Below, piece by piece: positions 34,019 to 45,811 of a stretch of 64,000 bases of DNA. Numbering within the stretch: the first letter of the stretch is position 1; each line of letters opens with the position of its first letter. The notes beneath the pieces were generated by a model. That model did not search any database. It worked only from the letters and a program-made list of their open reading frames with translations, and was not told where the DNA came from. The stretch is from positions 93,094,501 to 93,158,500 of the forward strand of contig CM059585.1 in the NCBI GenBank assembly GCA_030407085.1. Reading direction: 5' to 3'. A program made the position numbers and the translations under genes. The stretch comes from Trichopria drosophilae. Lineage: Eukaryota; Arthropoda; Insecta; Hymenoptera; Diapriidae.

Positions 34019-35185
34019 CCCGGGAAAAAATGGATTATATATAATTATATATAAATTTAGATGCAATTATATATAATAATATATAATTATATATGTTTAT
34101 ATACGATTATATATAATTATATACAATTTTTGATACAATTAGATCCAATTATATATTATTATATATAATTATATATAATTATATATGGATTTTGGCCGTA
34201 TATAATTATATATAATCGTATATAAACATATATAATTATATATTAGCATATATAATTGTATATAATTGACGGCTTTGTATATAATTATATACGGCCAAAA
34301 CCCATATATAATTATATACAGGGTGTACGAAAAGTCCCGGGACGGTTGAATAACTTTCGAAAGAATAAAAATTTCAAAAATCGCCGAAATACGTGATTCG
34401 ATTTTTCAAACAAGCAATCTTTTGAGCGGGGGTTTCGGCCCCCCAACCTCAAGGGGGGCGGGGGGCACGAGAGGGGCCAAAAATCTTAAATGGCAACATG
34501 GTTTGAGTGGGGGCTCATTTGAAAGGTATTTTCGAGACGAATTCAGATCACTGGTCATAGAGGGCGCTGCGATCATTTTTCGGAGAGATACAAGTAAAAG
34601 AGCTTTTCAATGTAACGTTCAGAAACGGGTTGACACCCGTTTAAGAATATTGTTTTACACGATTTTAAGTTTTTTAAGTTTTTTAAGAATATTGAATTAC
34701 ACGATTCGGCGACTTTGAAATTTTCATTTTTTCAAACGTTAGTACGTCTAAGATCTGGAAAAGTCAAAAATCTCTGCGAAAAATGATCGCAGCGCCCTCT
34801 ATGACCAGTGATCTGATTTCATCTCGAAAATACCTTTCAAATGAGCCCCCACTCAAACCATGTTGCCATTTAAGATTTTTGGCCCCCCTCGTGCCCCCCG
34901 CCCCCCTTGAGGTTGGGGGGCCGAAAACCCCCCTCAAAAGATAGCTTGTTTGAAAAATCGAATCACGTGTTTCGGCGATTTTTGAAATTTTAATTCTTTC
35001 GAAAGTTATTCAACCGTCCCGGGACTTTTCGTACACCCTGTATAATTGGATCTAATTGTATAAAAAAATGTATATAATTGTATATAATCGTATATAAACA
35101 TATATAATTATATATTATTATATATAATTGGATCTAATTGTATCAAAAATTATATATAATTATATATAATCCATTTTTTCCCGGG
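34019..35185. mobile_element. TATATAAT-rich palindromic element, interrupted by a nested element
   Basis: It opens with CCCGGGAAAAAATGGATTAT and closes with its reverse complement. Both arms consist of irregular TATATAATTATATA runs with shared landmarks (GATACAATTAGATCCAATTA on the left, its inverse on the right). The left part contains its own hairpin based on TTTTGGCCGTATATAATTA. The right arm is separated from the left by the nested 34319-35040 element. No protein is encoded. A non-autonomous foldback transposon is likely. Superfamily and target duplication are undetermined. Confidence 0.7.
34319..35040. mobile_element. 722-bp nested foldback MITE, TA/TATA target site
   Basis: Both ends read CAGGGTGTACGAAAAGTCCC going inward, continuing GGGACGGTTGAATAACTTTC for well over 200 bp of inverted similarity, including G-run patches near 34430-34470 and 34880-34935. 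TATA flanks both ends inside the outer TATATAAT element. The central spacer is short (about 34600-34780). The ends and TA-type duplication fit a non-autonomous Tc1/mariner-type element. Confidence 0.8.
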
Positions 35186-36599
35186 CTGTTGTTTGCTTTA
35201 TTTATTCGCTTAAGGATTACGCTAAGCATTTACTGAAAAAATGCTTCTTTTTTAAAAAGGGATGTATTCACAGATCAAATTTATTCTGTTTAAGACTAGA
35301 TCTATTGAAATCAAATTATATCTATTACGTTTCTTCTCTAACGCAGTGAATTACTTTAGTTAATTTATATTGTAACTTTGCAAAGAAGAGGAATTTTACA
35401 AAGAATTCCCATGTGCGAAACTGTAATCACCTATATACCAGATACTATATTTAAGCAACAAGTTCAAAACTTACTTGCATGAAGTATATATTTGATACAT
35501 ACTTCTACAGGATCTCTTCGATTGCCAACCATTTGAAACATAGAATATATCTAAAGAGATGGGAAGTGATCTACATACACGCAGAAATAATCATTTGAAA
35601 TAAAAGAAAAAACTATAAGATTAATAGATTTCATCTATTAATATACGCATATAGTCTACTAAAGTAACGCCGACCTTGTAGTTGTTCTTTACACTCCTGG
35701 TTACTACCTGAAGGTTAAATATTCTTTATTGCTTTAATTAATTATTTAAAAAGAATGTTGCTATGTTGTAAACTATTTTATTTTTGAGAAAACAAGATTA
35801 AAGATTATTTTATTGCTTTTCAAACGAAATGGAGACTGAAGGAAAAAATGGGTATATGTAGTCAAAAGATTATAAAGAAAACAATATTTAATTAAAGACG
35901 AATTATAGTTCTTGGGCATTCAAGCAATGTAAACTTTTAAATATAACGCCAATTTGGTTAGATGGAATTCGACATTTTAACAATATAATTCCTTTGAAGA
36001 ATTTTAGACATATTTTAATTTCATTTTCGAAATTTGTTAACAAAATATTCTTTTGTTTGGAATTTGAAAACTGATGATTTTTTATTATAATGATGTGTCA
36101 TTTAAATAACAATTTTTATACAACATTATTAATTATTCAAGAAATAAATACTATGTAATATTTCTCAATAAAGAAAAGTTTATTTTTATGTAAATATAGC
36201 ATAAATATTAAAATAATGCGTAATAAAAGTAGCAGAGACAATAACGTGTTTGAAGCGATTCGAATTTTAAAAAGTTGGTCGGACATATTGGATCCGTTAT
36301 TTCGCATTTCTTGTTATTTTTTCCGTCGCATTCTATAGCATATACGTGAAAAATTTCCGAAAACACAATTTTTGACCTCTGTGACCTTCGGTTCGGTCAA
36401 AAACTAGGTACACATCAATATTTTGGTATACATATTTGGATTCTGCGGAAAAATCCATATCAGAATTCAAAACTGAATAGTTGGGCAATAGGATTGGTTT
36501 CATTCCGAGGGTAATGTTGTGACTTTCTTTTTATGAATCTTTTAATCAAATTGCCATTGACGAGAACTTTTGTTACAAATTGAAATTGGCGCAAATTTT
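35186..36599. other. AT-rich stretch, nothing recognised
   Basis: No coding or repeat signal is convincing on either strand. Confidence 0.45.
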
Positions 36600-37030
36600 A
36601 GACAGAGCGTAGGAGCATTAAACATTGATAAACGTACAAGCAGAGCCCTCGGCAACCTGAGCGAGATTTTCCGCAACCTCGCAAATGTATTTGCAGCCGA
36701 TAAAATCACGTACCACCATAATCGCGAGATACCTCCTCGTTGTCGGTTGCAACAGGAAACGTGGGGTGAGTTCGCGGAAAGGGGTGGATAATGAATAACG
36801 ATTTCGCATGCGCGAAGGGGTCGCACTGCATTAGCGAGGTTCGCAAGTACTCCGCTAGATACCGGCACTGTATATTTCTCGGAAAGCTTTTCCGTGTAAT
36901 TGTCAAAAATCGATTATTGATGGCACGCGGAACAGCTGTTTTGCGCACACACGAACAGTGACCTCGAGCATGACGGAAACACGATCGAACGTTTCCTCGT
37001 TTTCCATTTGCGCAATGTCAAGTTCACTCG
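36600..37030. other. CpG-rich patch, candidate regulatory DNA
   Basis: Raised GC with CGCG-containing words, a CAGCTG E-box at about 36933 and GCGCAATG-type words. Frames are open on both strands over the same bases (36542-36868 minus and 36570-36791 plus), which points to composition rather than coding. Confidence 0.3.
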
Positions 37031-37478
37031 CAAACGATTTTAAGGTTGAGATAGGAAATGGCTGCAGTGCCATTTCCGTTTAATATGAAACTATCAGTTT
37101 CAGAATAAGGGGGATTATTAACATTTGAGTAGGTAGCTTATTGCTATTAATGTCTTTTATTGACAGGTGAATTAGAGTGGTGCTGATATTCTCTGCCAAA
37201 GCAGTATATACTCCAAATATTGGTTCCGTTAATATTTATCTTGGAATGGACATCATGTTACCCTGTCACTCGTAAAATTTAATAAAATATTGTACTTTAT
37301 TTTGAATATCCGTAGTTATTGAATATTTGTAGGCGTGTTGCGGTTGTATGATATATTCTAAAATTAATTTATTTCACAGTAGACAAAGTTATATTTTCGT
37401 CACAGTAGGCGTAAAGTACGCTTCTTTGATCATGTTTTGCGGGCGAGAAATTTTATTTGTTAACAAGAAAAACACTAC
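37031..37478. other. AT-rich stretch upstream of the Crypton relic
   Basis: No recognisable coding sequence. It may hold the promoter of the tyrosine-recombinase relic but no core promoter motif stands out. Confidence 0.35.
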
Positions 37479-37547
37479 TATCGCAGTGCAGTGTCGTTTA
37501 TTTCACGACAGTTGTAAGATAACCTAATTCTTCCCCGTAATTTTTAA

Positions 37548-37950
37548 GTGAGTATTAAAATGATGGAACCTCAAAATTCCTGCACTGACGATGAGTTTAT
37601 TTCTCCGGAATTATTTCAAGCAGCCGAAGAAGCATTGGAAAGTACTTTACCAAAAAAATCGAAGCATATTTATGAAAAAACTTACGAAGATTTTAAATCA
37701 TGGATGGCGAAGAACCACAGGAACAGTTTTAAACAGATTGTTTTATTGGCTTATTTCAATACTATTTCTAAAGCGGTAGTTCCCGAGACATTATGGTCAA
37801 AGTATTCAATGCTGAAAGCAATGATTAATTTAAAGAATATTATTGACATTTAAAAATATGCTAATTTAATCGGTTTCATAAAGCAAAAAAAGATTGGAAT
37901 AAGAGTCAAGAAAGCGAATGTTTTCAAACCTGAGGAATTAAAGGGAGGGT
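37548..37950 (+). pseudogene. Crypton-type tyrosine recombinase relic, N-terminal (core-binding) part
   Basis: The frame from 37548 encodes 101 residues ending at a TAA at 37851-37853. In the same frame the protein similarity continues past the stop (KYANLIGFIKQKK, then KKANVFKPEEL) to about 37950, so the stop is a nonsense mutation. Landmarks are LPKKSKHIYEKTYEDFKSWM, NSFKQIVLLAYF and LWSKYSMLKAMINLK. These are typical of the SAM-like core-binding domain of insect Crypton-family tyrosine recombinases, which bind DNA before the catalytic domain acts. A matching catalytic fragment lies at 40024-40203 on the same strand, probably after an intron. Confidence 0.75.
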
Positions 37951-38912
37951 CCAAGCACAAAATCAACTATATGAAGCCGTCGTTCAAAAATTCCGCAAAA
38001 ATTATTTTTTAATTAATTTTTGACGAGGAATCCAATGGTAATATAATAAAAATCGAAAAAAATTTTTTGACCAAAAAAATTTTTATTTTTCGTAAAAAAT
38101 GGAATTTTTTAAAATCCATACGTAATTATTTAAAAAAATGTGTTTTTCTGTTCACCAAAATTTTTTTTGAATCATTAAATTAATTCTGCGAATATTAATA
38201 GCTTTTTTTTCGAAAACCATCAAATAGCAGAGAAATTGGAACCTCTATTCAATTTTTTTTTCATTGAATTGTTTCCAAATCTCCATGATTTGGTCACTTC
38301 TTTCTGCAGCTATCGTTTGCAACATTGTGAAGAAGTGGATTGAATCCAACGTTATCTTCAAAATTTACGTCAAGTAATTAAAATACGAAAATTCAAACAT
38401 CAGTATTTGATATAAACTACCCAACGGCTACAGCGTTTTTACAAATCGGCAAAAACTACTCAGTCATTAAATTGTTTTGTATGATGATGAATGTAATGCC
38501 ATTTTCAAAAAGTACTTTCCATACTTATGTGCCCCATGTAAGCAAGGCCTTACCTTCTCAAATATAAGAAACGCTGAAAATTGCACATACTGTAGTAAGA
38601 AAGACATGTATTGAGCTCAGATCTAACAGTCATGGCGTCAAAAATATAGCAGTGATTTACAAAGATTTGTGATTGTTTATAGAGGACATACGGCAATCTG
38701 CGGGGGTGGGATTTGTGATCGAGGAACCTACCGGTTACATAACGTTTTGATTATAAACAATACGGAAATAAAAATCTTGAAAATTCAATACTATTGCATT
38801 ATTGTATGTTTGAATACATACATTCACGACACACCCACGCTCATTTACTATACATACATAAAAAAGTATGTACATCATCTAAAAAATAAAAACAGATGTT
38901 ATATAAAATGTA

Positions 38913-39049
38913 AGACACACACGCACACACGCACTCACGCACAAACGCAGACACGCACTCACGCACAAACGCACACACGCATGCAGGCACGCGCACGCAC
39001 ACGCGCACGCACACGCACACGGACACGTGCACACACACAAACACACGAA
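38913..39049. repeat. Compound (CA)n / (ACGC)n microsatellite
   Basis: Alternating ACAC, GCAC and CTCACGCACAAACGCA units over about 137 bases, in the spacer of the inverted repeat. Long open frames on both strands here are pure products of this repeat. Confidence 0.9.
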
Positions 39050-39419
39050 AGTGTATATATATATATTCTTAAAAATCATTGTAACACAAATAAAATATCC
39101 CAAAAAATTAAGAAATAATATTTGCTTCACGAATTTGGACGGAATATATCAAAATTAGACGTTTTGATAAGAAAAAAAATTTTTTTTTTTCGAAAAAAGG
39201 CTATTAAAATTCGCAGAATTAATTTAAAAATTCAAAAAAATGTTGGTGAACAGAAAAACTCATTTTTTAAATAATTACGTATGGATTATATATATTATAA
39301 TTCGATTTTTATTATATTACCATTGGATTCCTCGTCAAAAATTAATTAAAAAATAATTTTTGCGGAATTTTTGAACGACGGCTTCATATAGTTGATTTTG
39401 TGCCTGGACCCTCCCCTTA

Positions 39420-39810
39420 ATTCCTCAGGTTTGAAAACATTCGCTTTCTTGACTCATGTTCCAATCTTTTTTTGCTTTATGAAACCGATTATATTAGCAT
39501 ATTTTTAAATGTCAATAATATTCTTTAAATTAATCATTGCTTTCAGCATTGAATACTTTGATCATAATGTCTCGGGAACTACCGCTTTAGAAATAGTATT
39601 GAAATAAGCCAATAAAACAATCTGATTAAAACTGTTCTTGTGGTTCTTCGCCATCCATGATTTGAAATCTTCGTAAGTTTTTTCATAAATATGCTTCGAT
39701 TTTTTTGGTAAAGTACTTTCCAATGCTTCTTCGGCTGCTTGAAATAATTCAGGAGGAATAAACTCATCGTCAGTGCAGGAATTTTGTGGTTCCATCATTT
39801 TAATACTCAC
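39420..39810 (-). pseudogene. Inverted copy of the recombinase N-terminal exon
   Basis: On the minus strand the frame from 39810 encodes the same start (MEPQNSCTDDEF) with a few substitutions. It is broken by a TGA where the plus copy has the Trp of LWSKYSM, and again by the shared TAA further on. It carries at least one more nonsense mutation than the plus copy and has no catalytic exon behind it on its own strand. Confidence 0.75.
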
Positions 39811-40023
39811 TTAAAAATTACGGGGCAGAATTAGGTTATCTTACAACTGTCTTGAAATAAACGACACTGCACTGCGATAGTCATGTTTTAAACAAATTTT
39901 TAAACGAAGCATCAAATGATATTTATTTAGCATGGAAGTTATTTAGAAATTATTTACTAAGTATATATAACCTAAAAGAACACGTAACAAACAAAAAATA
40001 TGTATTGTTCCTTTTATTTACAG

Positions 40024-40203
40024 GTTGCCATTATTATCAGCATTTCGGATGCATGTAGGCGTATCGAATTGACAAACCTAAAGATAAGCAACGTAATACG
40101 CGAGAATTCAATTTATGTCGTTAATTTGGAAGATACAAAAACTAACACTCCGAGTTGTGTAATTAATAATAAATATTCTGAGTCAATAGAAAAATTAAGG
40201 TAG
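40024..40203 (+). pseudogene. Crypton-type tyrosine recombinase relic, catalytic-domain fragment
   Basis: A splice-acceptor-like TTTATTTACAG ends at 40023. The frame then reads VAIIISISDACRRIELTNLK, ISNV, and IYVVNLEDTKTN before a TAG at 40201-40203. The ACRR-x-EL-x-x-L block holds the first catalytic Arg of the tyrosine-recombinase fold, and the DTKTN turn is typical of this family. The later catalytic residues (His-x-x-Arg and the nucleophilic Tyr) are absent, and similarity fades by SIEKLR. The fragment cannot be catalytic. Confidence 0.7.
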
Positions 40204-40599
40204 CCTTGTTTAAAGGCAAACAAAATTTAGAGATCACCAAGTTCTTCCCCTCCCTCCCTCCTCTTACCCTTACCTATCGCAACGGTGAGTGCGATTATAA
40301 AATATGCGTTAAATAATATAATATTTAGTCTTAATAACGTTTTTGGTAAAATATATTTATTGCTTTTTTTATTGAATTTATGGTTAAAAATTCTTTTATT
40401 GTGGGGGCTCCGCCATCACACCATCTTGCTTCGCCCCCTCTCGATTCCGCCCACCCCTTGCTACACTTTACTTTGATCTTCATCCTAATAGACGTTCATA
40501 ACCTAACTTCTATGGTCATAAAAATGTTGCATAATTAATACCGATGTTAGTTGCGCTCTTTTCGCCACTATGACGAAAAATGATGTTCGCACTGTAGGC
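40204..40599. other. Low-complexity and CT-rich stretch, no gene
   Basis: A CT-rich run (40243-40266) and a GC-richer phrase (about 40400-40450) with GGGGGCTCCGCC, resembling the GGGGGGCGGAGCCCCC hairpin at 260-280. No coding signal. Confidence 0.4.
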
Positions 40600-40960
40600 T
40601 TAAAGAATGTCACGCCCTACGGCGCGAAGTTTACCTTTACGCCCATGGTACGAAAATAACTATTATTTATTAAAATTCAGAGACTTCAATAAATGGTCAA
40701 TAAAGTTCAAACATAATCGTGATCTTTGATTAAATTTTGAAAAATATTATCTAACTAGACGATTTAGCAAAATCAATTTTTCAAAATACTTTTTGTTGTT
40801 ATTAGATAAGACACATTTGTCAAAGTTAACTTTGTAAAACTATTTATGAAGTACAATAGTTGTTTTCGTTATAAGTGCGTAAAATTAACATTTACCCCTG
40901 CAGGTGGTAAAAGGACCCGAGGGATGGATGAAGTTGTCACCGAGGGAATCGGGTGAACGC
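40600..40960. repeat. Diverged R1-related fragments in inverted arrangement
   Basis: Bases 40640-40670 match the reverse complement of the R1 block that reads TAGTTATTTTCGTA, and 40855-40950 match the same block in the forward direction followed by the GCAGGTGGTAAAAGGACCCGAGG counterpart of the conserved R1 region. Both are strongly diverged. The pair forms a loose inverted repeat. Confidence 0.5.
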
Positions 40961-43435
40961 CTTTAAAATCGTATATTACTTGCCTAGGGCGGAAAGGAAG
41001 TCACAGCACCATGGGCAATGAGGGAGGTGGAGGGAGTAATAAGGGGGGTGGAGAATAAATCATTTATTTCATATAGATATCATTAAGCCAAACAAATTTT
41101 CAAAATTCATTAGTTTTGGAACATATTTAACATAATGACAAAGAAATGATAGCTATTGGGCAATACCGATATGGTGTTTTCGAGTACTGCTCGTCGGTTG
41201 GCCAAAATAGCAATGTTGACCAAAATTAATCTATGGAATACTTTTTTGAGACATAATGTTTACTGTGCATCTTGTAACTAGAGTGGTCGTTTTCTATTAA
41301 AGTTTACCTAGATATATTGTTTTTATATTTATATCTTATTAAAGTAATTCTGTGTACCGACCTGTACGTACACAAAACACACCTGTGAAACTCTGGGTTG
41401 TTTCTACATATATTCATATAAAATTGGAAAATTGTACATCAAAATTTTCAAAATTTCAGTGGAAGTCTCATTGAGGTTACGCATTACCTCAGTGAAATAT
41501 TACATAAGTAAACCTCAATCAAGTGGAAAGTTCATTCGAGTACGGCATAATTATATGAAACGAAGCGAGCAATGTTATGTAACAACTTAATTAAATACAC
41601 CGTGTTAATGAGGAATATTTCTAACAAAATTCATGGCACGTTTGGAATAAATAAGGTTAACAACATAAACGACAACTAGTGCAATGGAATGGAATACAGC
41701 ATTCAATTCGACAAAGAGCCCACTAATAAACGATCTTTGCTCTGGATCTGGAAGACACAGCTGGGAAAAGTTGATGTAGTAAATTCCGTGTTATACGCGG
41801 CAGCGAATCATAACTGCATGCTCGTTCTCGGAAGAGAAAATGCATTAGTGTTAATTTCAGTGGTGCTCGCGGAAGTGAATAAGAAAACGATGACGTGTCC
41901 GAAAGCGGCCGACGATGGAAGATAAACCGGAAACAGTGGTGAAAGGCCAGCCGAATGCAGCAGTGAGACGAGGCCAAGATTTTAAACCTGAGAGAAATAC
42001 CAAAATAAATCTTCTGTATGCTTCATGTAAACATTTATAATACTGAAGATTAATTACATTCAACCAACGTACAATTATCTTAAGGAATACTAAAAAATGT
42101 TGAAAGGTTTAATGAACTCGACTGAAAACCCTTATTCATGCCACCTTATATTTATTGATATACGTAACATACAATATTTACAGAGTGTATAATTATGAAA
42201 ATATAATGGAACTTTAAATTAAATCAAGAGTAAGTATTGTATCGTTCAATAAAAACGCTTTACATTGAGTGAAGTGCCTTATACCGCAGTTACAATCCCT
42301 TATCTATTAAGACGGTTTCTTATAGCTCTTAAAATAAATATTATAACTACTCAAATTCGTGTCCATTAGCTAATGAAATACTAATCTTTAAAATGTGTTT
42401 ATTAAGGGCTAAAAAGATACACATCTGCTATAAGTTAATTTATTTTGCAGTTCAAGTAAATGACGAGGAAAAGACTTTGTGCTCACGAGGACGACGCCGC
42501 GAACTTAACTCAATTTTATAAATCATAAACCCAAATATATCAACGAACGAACACTGACAATTCTTAAGCGTCCAAACGTTTCGTAAACAGCCGTATAAAA
42601 GTTTATGCTAATATGCCAAGACATACTTTTTATAAATAGTTTATCAAAATGTCTAACATTTGTCTATAAGTTTGAATAAGACGAACACCACATTATGCCC
42701 ATTTTTTTCATTGGCATATTGGACTCCCATTTTTAAGCAGAATCGAATTATAGAGCATGCAATGGACAGATATTGCCTAGGATCCTTGGTTAATCAATAA
42801 ACGACGTGTAATGGCCTAAGTTTGAGAATCTATGATGGAAGTACGATGTAGGAATACTGGAAGTACTATGGACGGGCGGTGATCTAACATAATATTATGC
42901 AATGAAATATTTTGTCTAAATACCTTCATTATTTGATATCAGAATTTTATTTTCATTTATTTATTTTAATTCCAGTGATACGCATTTCCAATTGCATTGC
43001 AATGAAAAGAAAAGAAACAATTTAACATTTTCGTTGCAACTTTCACCTCTCAATTAAATTCCGTAAAATTCGAAGTTAAAGATATAACTACATATAATTT
43101 TTCAGTTGAATTTTAGGAAAAAGTTTTTTAATGTTTGACTTTACTGTATTGTGTTGAAAGTTACACATTTTATAGTACTGTTGATTCTTTGCGAAACTTT
43201 TCTTGAACTTTTGGCAAAGAAATACTAGCGGACCGCGCAACGAGTTGACCTTTGCTGGTACTTCTTTTTGGAAAAGCGACTCTGCACTTTCTCGAACGAA
43301 CATTTTTATACATGAAAAAGTATTAAAATCAATGAATCATGTAGGAATGAGATGATGATTATTTTATATGCATAGTGGTTACTGATATAATTACTGAAAA
43401 GCATTGATAGCATCAGAAAGTTGAGACAATCGTGT
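40961..43435. other. AT-rich stretch, nothing recognised
   Basis: No gene is supported. Frames at 41689-41925 (plus) and 41723-42063 (minus) overlap on opposite strands and have no domain. Confidence 0.45.
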
Positions 43436-43517
43436 TTAACCCTCCTATGCACCAGTTATTCCTTTTTCCATCATAAGGGAACAATGTAGTTTGGACATTG
43501 CTGCACAGGGGGGTTAA
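43436..43517. mobile_element. 82-bp TTAA-flanked mini-element, copy 1
   Basis: TTAA (43436-43439), then CCCTCCTATGCA, and at the other end TGCACAGGGGGG followed by TTAA (43514-43517). TTAA duplication with ends beginning CCC is the signature of piggyBac-type elements. The interior of about 74 bp includes TTATTCCTTTTTCC. A second element of almost equal size is at 61338. No transposase is encoded. Confidence 0.6.
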
Positions 43518-44689
43518 TAATGTAAATCTGAACATTTTCATGTTCAATGTAAATCATCAAAGTATATAGTTTTTCTCCAAATTCTTTTTATTTGAGGTTA
43601 CAGTTTTCTTCTTTATTATTATAATGTATTCTATTAGGATATTAAAATATTAATAAAATGTATTATTGGATTTCACTGTTAACCGGGGGAATTTTCCATC
43701 TCAAAGACATAGTTTACTACATTATTTATCACTAAATTTCTGACAGTAAAAAGGCCAAATATTTTTTGTTAAGCTTTCCCTTACTTTGCACAACAACGGC
43801 TGAAAATTTGAAAATACTTTTTTTTACCTGGCTCTGCAGTCGGTTTATCAAAGGCAAAAAATGAGGAACTGTATACTTGAAAATAAAAAGATTTCGCCCC
43901 ATTTATGAGTATTTCAGTCCGTTTATAATAACAGACTGCACCATTAATACCGTATTCATCAATAGGTGGCGGACTTCATTTTGCCTACAAGACAGTCACC
44001 ATTTTTTCGCAACTAATAGATTAATTTTAAACTTTGATATGCATATAAATTCTCAGGATTATGACAATGTAAGTTCGGCGTTAGTTAGCGTTCGTATAAA
44101 ACGGAAAGCACTACAGATGTAACGAACAGTTTGTAATACGTAAGTTAATATATTTAAGTGAAACGTGAACTGGTGTATGTTATTTTTGCTATCGAATATT
44201 TGGTATATAATAAACATACTTAATAAGATAAACAAAACAGCTTCTCTTCTACAAAATATAAAATACTCATTGGAACAATCTACAGTTAACATCAGAGGCA
44301 ATTCATCAGTTTACCCCTCCTGTGCGCAGACCCGAATATATACGTCCGAACTAAGCTGTTTCCGTATGAGCCAGGACGTATATATACCTCCAAACATTTT
44401 TGTTTCTAGCATTTTACCGACATAACTTCAGACCATGCAATAATTTTTAAATGAAAGTTTGAGGTTGGGAGGTTATCGTACACATGTTATATTGTGCTAT
44501 TTTAAATATTTAATAATTTATATAAATAATTAAAAAATATAAAAAGTTCATCAATTTATACACTTCAAAGACAGACGATTTACTTGAAAATCATCAAATA
44601 ATCATAAAGCTACGTATCAAAAGGGGATCGGTTGTGATCGCCGATTATGAATCTAATGTTAAAATGCCAAATATAAAATGACGGATGTT
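43518..44689. other. AT-rich stretch, nothing recognised
   Basis: A short palindrome with ATATATACGTCC and GGACGTATATAT lies at about 44335-44383. Frames in this stretch have no recognisable domain. Confidence 0.4.
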
Positions 44690-45247
44690 ATATAGCAGAT
44701 CCAATATGGGGGAACTAATTGTCCAAAAATTGCTATCTAATTTTCATGAGACGACTAGGATCTGTTGTACATGAATGTTTTCGCTACACCCAGTATGTGC
44801 CGCGTGGAGGCTCCATAGTTCGATTAACATCCGTTTTTTTAATTTAAAAAAATTTTTTTTTTTGCTTTTTATTTTTATATTTTGTAATTAATTTCAGCGA
44901 AATGATCCAGTAAATTATCTAAAAAGAATATGAAAAATGACTTTTCTTGCTAGAAAATTAATGATTGACATGAGATAATCGTCACCCTCTTAGATATCAA
45001 TTTTGATGACAATTCGCTAACTCTTGAAAAATTAGTCCTCCATATTGGATCCGCCATTTTGAATTTTTAACTATTAGAATCAAATTCGTGATCAGTGACC
45101 CCAGAAAATATCGGATAGCAATTTTTATGAAAATTGGATAATTTTTGAAAAATTAGTCCGCCATATTGGATCCGCCATTTTGAATTTTGAAATTTTAACA
45201 TCAGATTCGTAATCAGCGACCCAAAAAACTGTAATATACAAACTCAT
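44690..45247. repeat. 121-bp tandem duplication and related flanking copy
   Basis: Two head-to-tail units of about 121 bp (about 45005-45247) share TTGAAAAATTAGTC, then CCATATTGGATCCGCCATTT and GATTCGT followed by ATCAG. A diverged, inverted piece at about 44695-44755 carries AGATCCAATATGGGGGAA. The CCGCCATTTTGAATTTT phrase is widespread in arthropod repeats. I do not know a superfamily for it. Confidence 0.65.
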
Positions 45248-45811
45248 CTAGAAATCGGGCAACAGAAACAATGTGCGCATTTGGAAACTAGAATTTATAT
45301 AAGCATAAATACTATAAGAACTGTGTATTGCACTCGTTATTCGCTTTTACAATATGTGATAGTACCCAGTACAAACTCGACTCTGCTACCTGTAGATTGT
45401 ATGTTCTTACGATACGTCGATTGTTTCTGATACAATAATTAATACCGTGCCTATAGAAATCCCAAAATATAGTTCTGGGTACAATATTTTTAGTAACCAT
45501 TACTAGCTATTTCTCTCCGTGAGCATATTGCATCAAAATTATTTAGTCGTAAGCATGTTAAGGCAGAAAATAATTAATTCGTTTTGTTAGAAAATTAATG
45601 TAACGCGTACATAACCTATAATCCAAGCAATGCGTAATCCATAACAAATGGGTTAAAAAATACGAAATAGTCGACTTCTTTGCGATTGATATATTTAAAA
45701 TGGGATTGTTTTATACGTGCAATTCAAAATAACATTTAAAATCGTTTAAAAATAAAACTCGCTGTAAAATATTTAAATCAACCCGAAAATGTGTTAACTT
45801 TTACAATATAA

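Larger units (their letters stand above)
37479..39885. repeat. Large inverted repeat, arms about 740 bp, around Crypton exon 1
   Basis: The left arm (37479 to about 38220) and right arm (about 39165-39885) are highly similar inverted copies, starting CTATCGCAGTGCAGTGTCGT in each. They include the 5' leader, exon 1 of the recombinase relic and about 270 bp beyond. The right arm lacks a short AAAAAATTTTT-rich piece near 38070. About 945 bp of spacer separates the arms. Both copies share the same TAA at the same codon, so the gene was already broken before it was duplicated. Confidence 0.85.

Noticed and set aside
34422..34718. 98-codon frame within the CAGGGTGT foldback
   Set aside because: It lies entirely in the arm and centre of a non-coding foldback element. 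Gly-rich residues come from G runs.
38669..39130. Long frames over the CA/ACGC microsatellite on both strands (up to 149 codons)
   Set aside because: They are direct translations of a simple repeat and are open on both strands because the repeat lacks stop codons.
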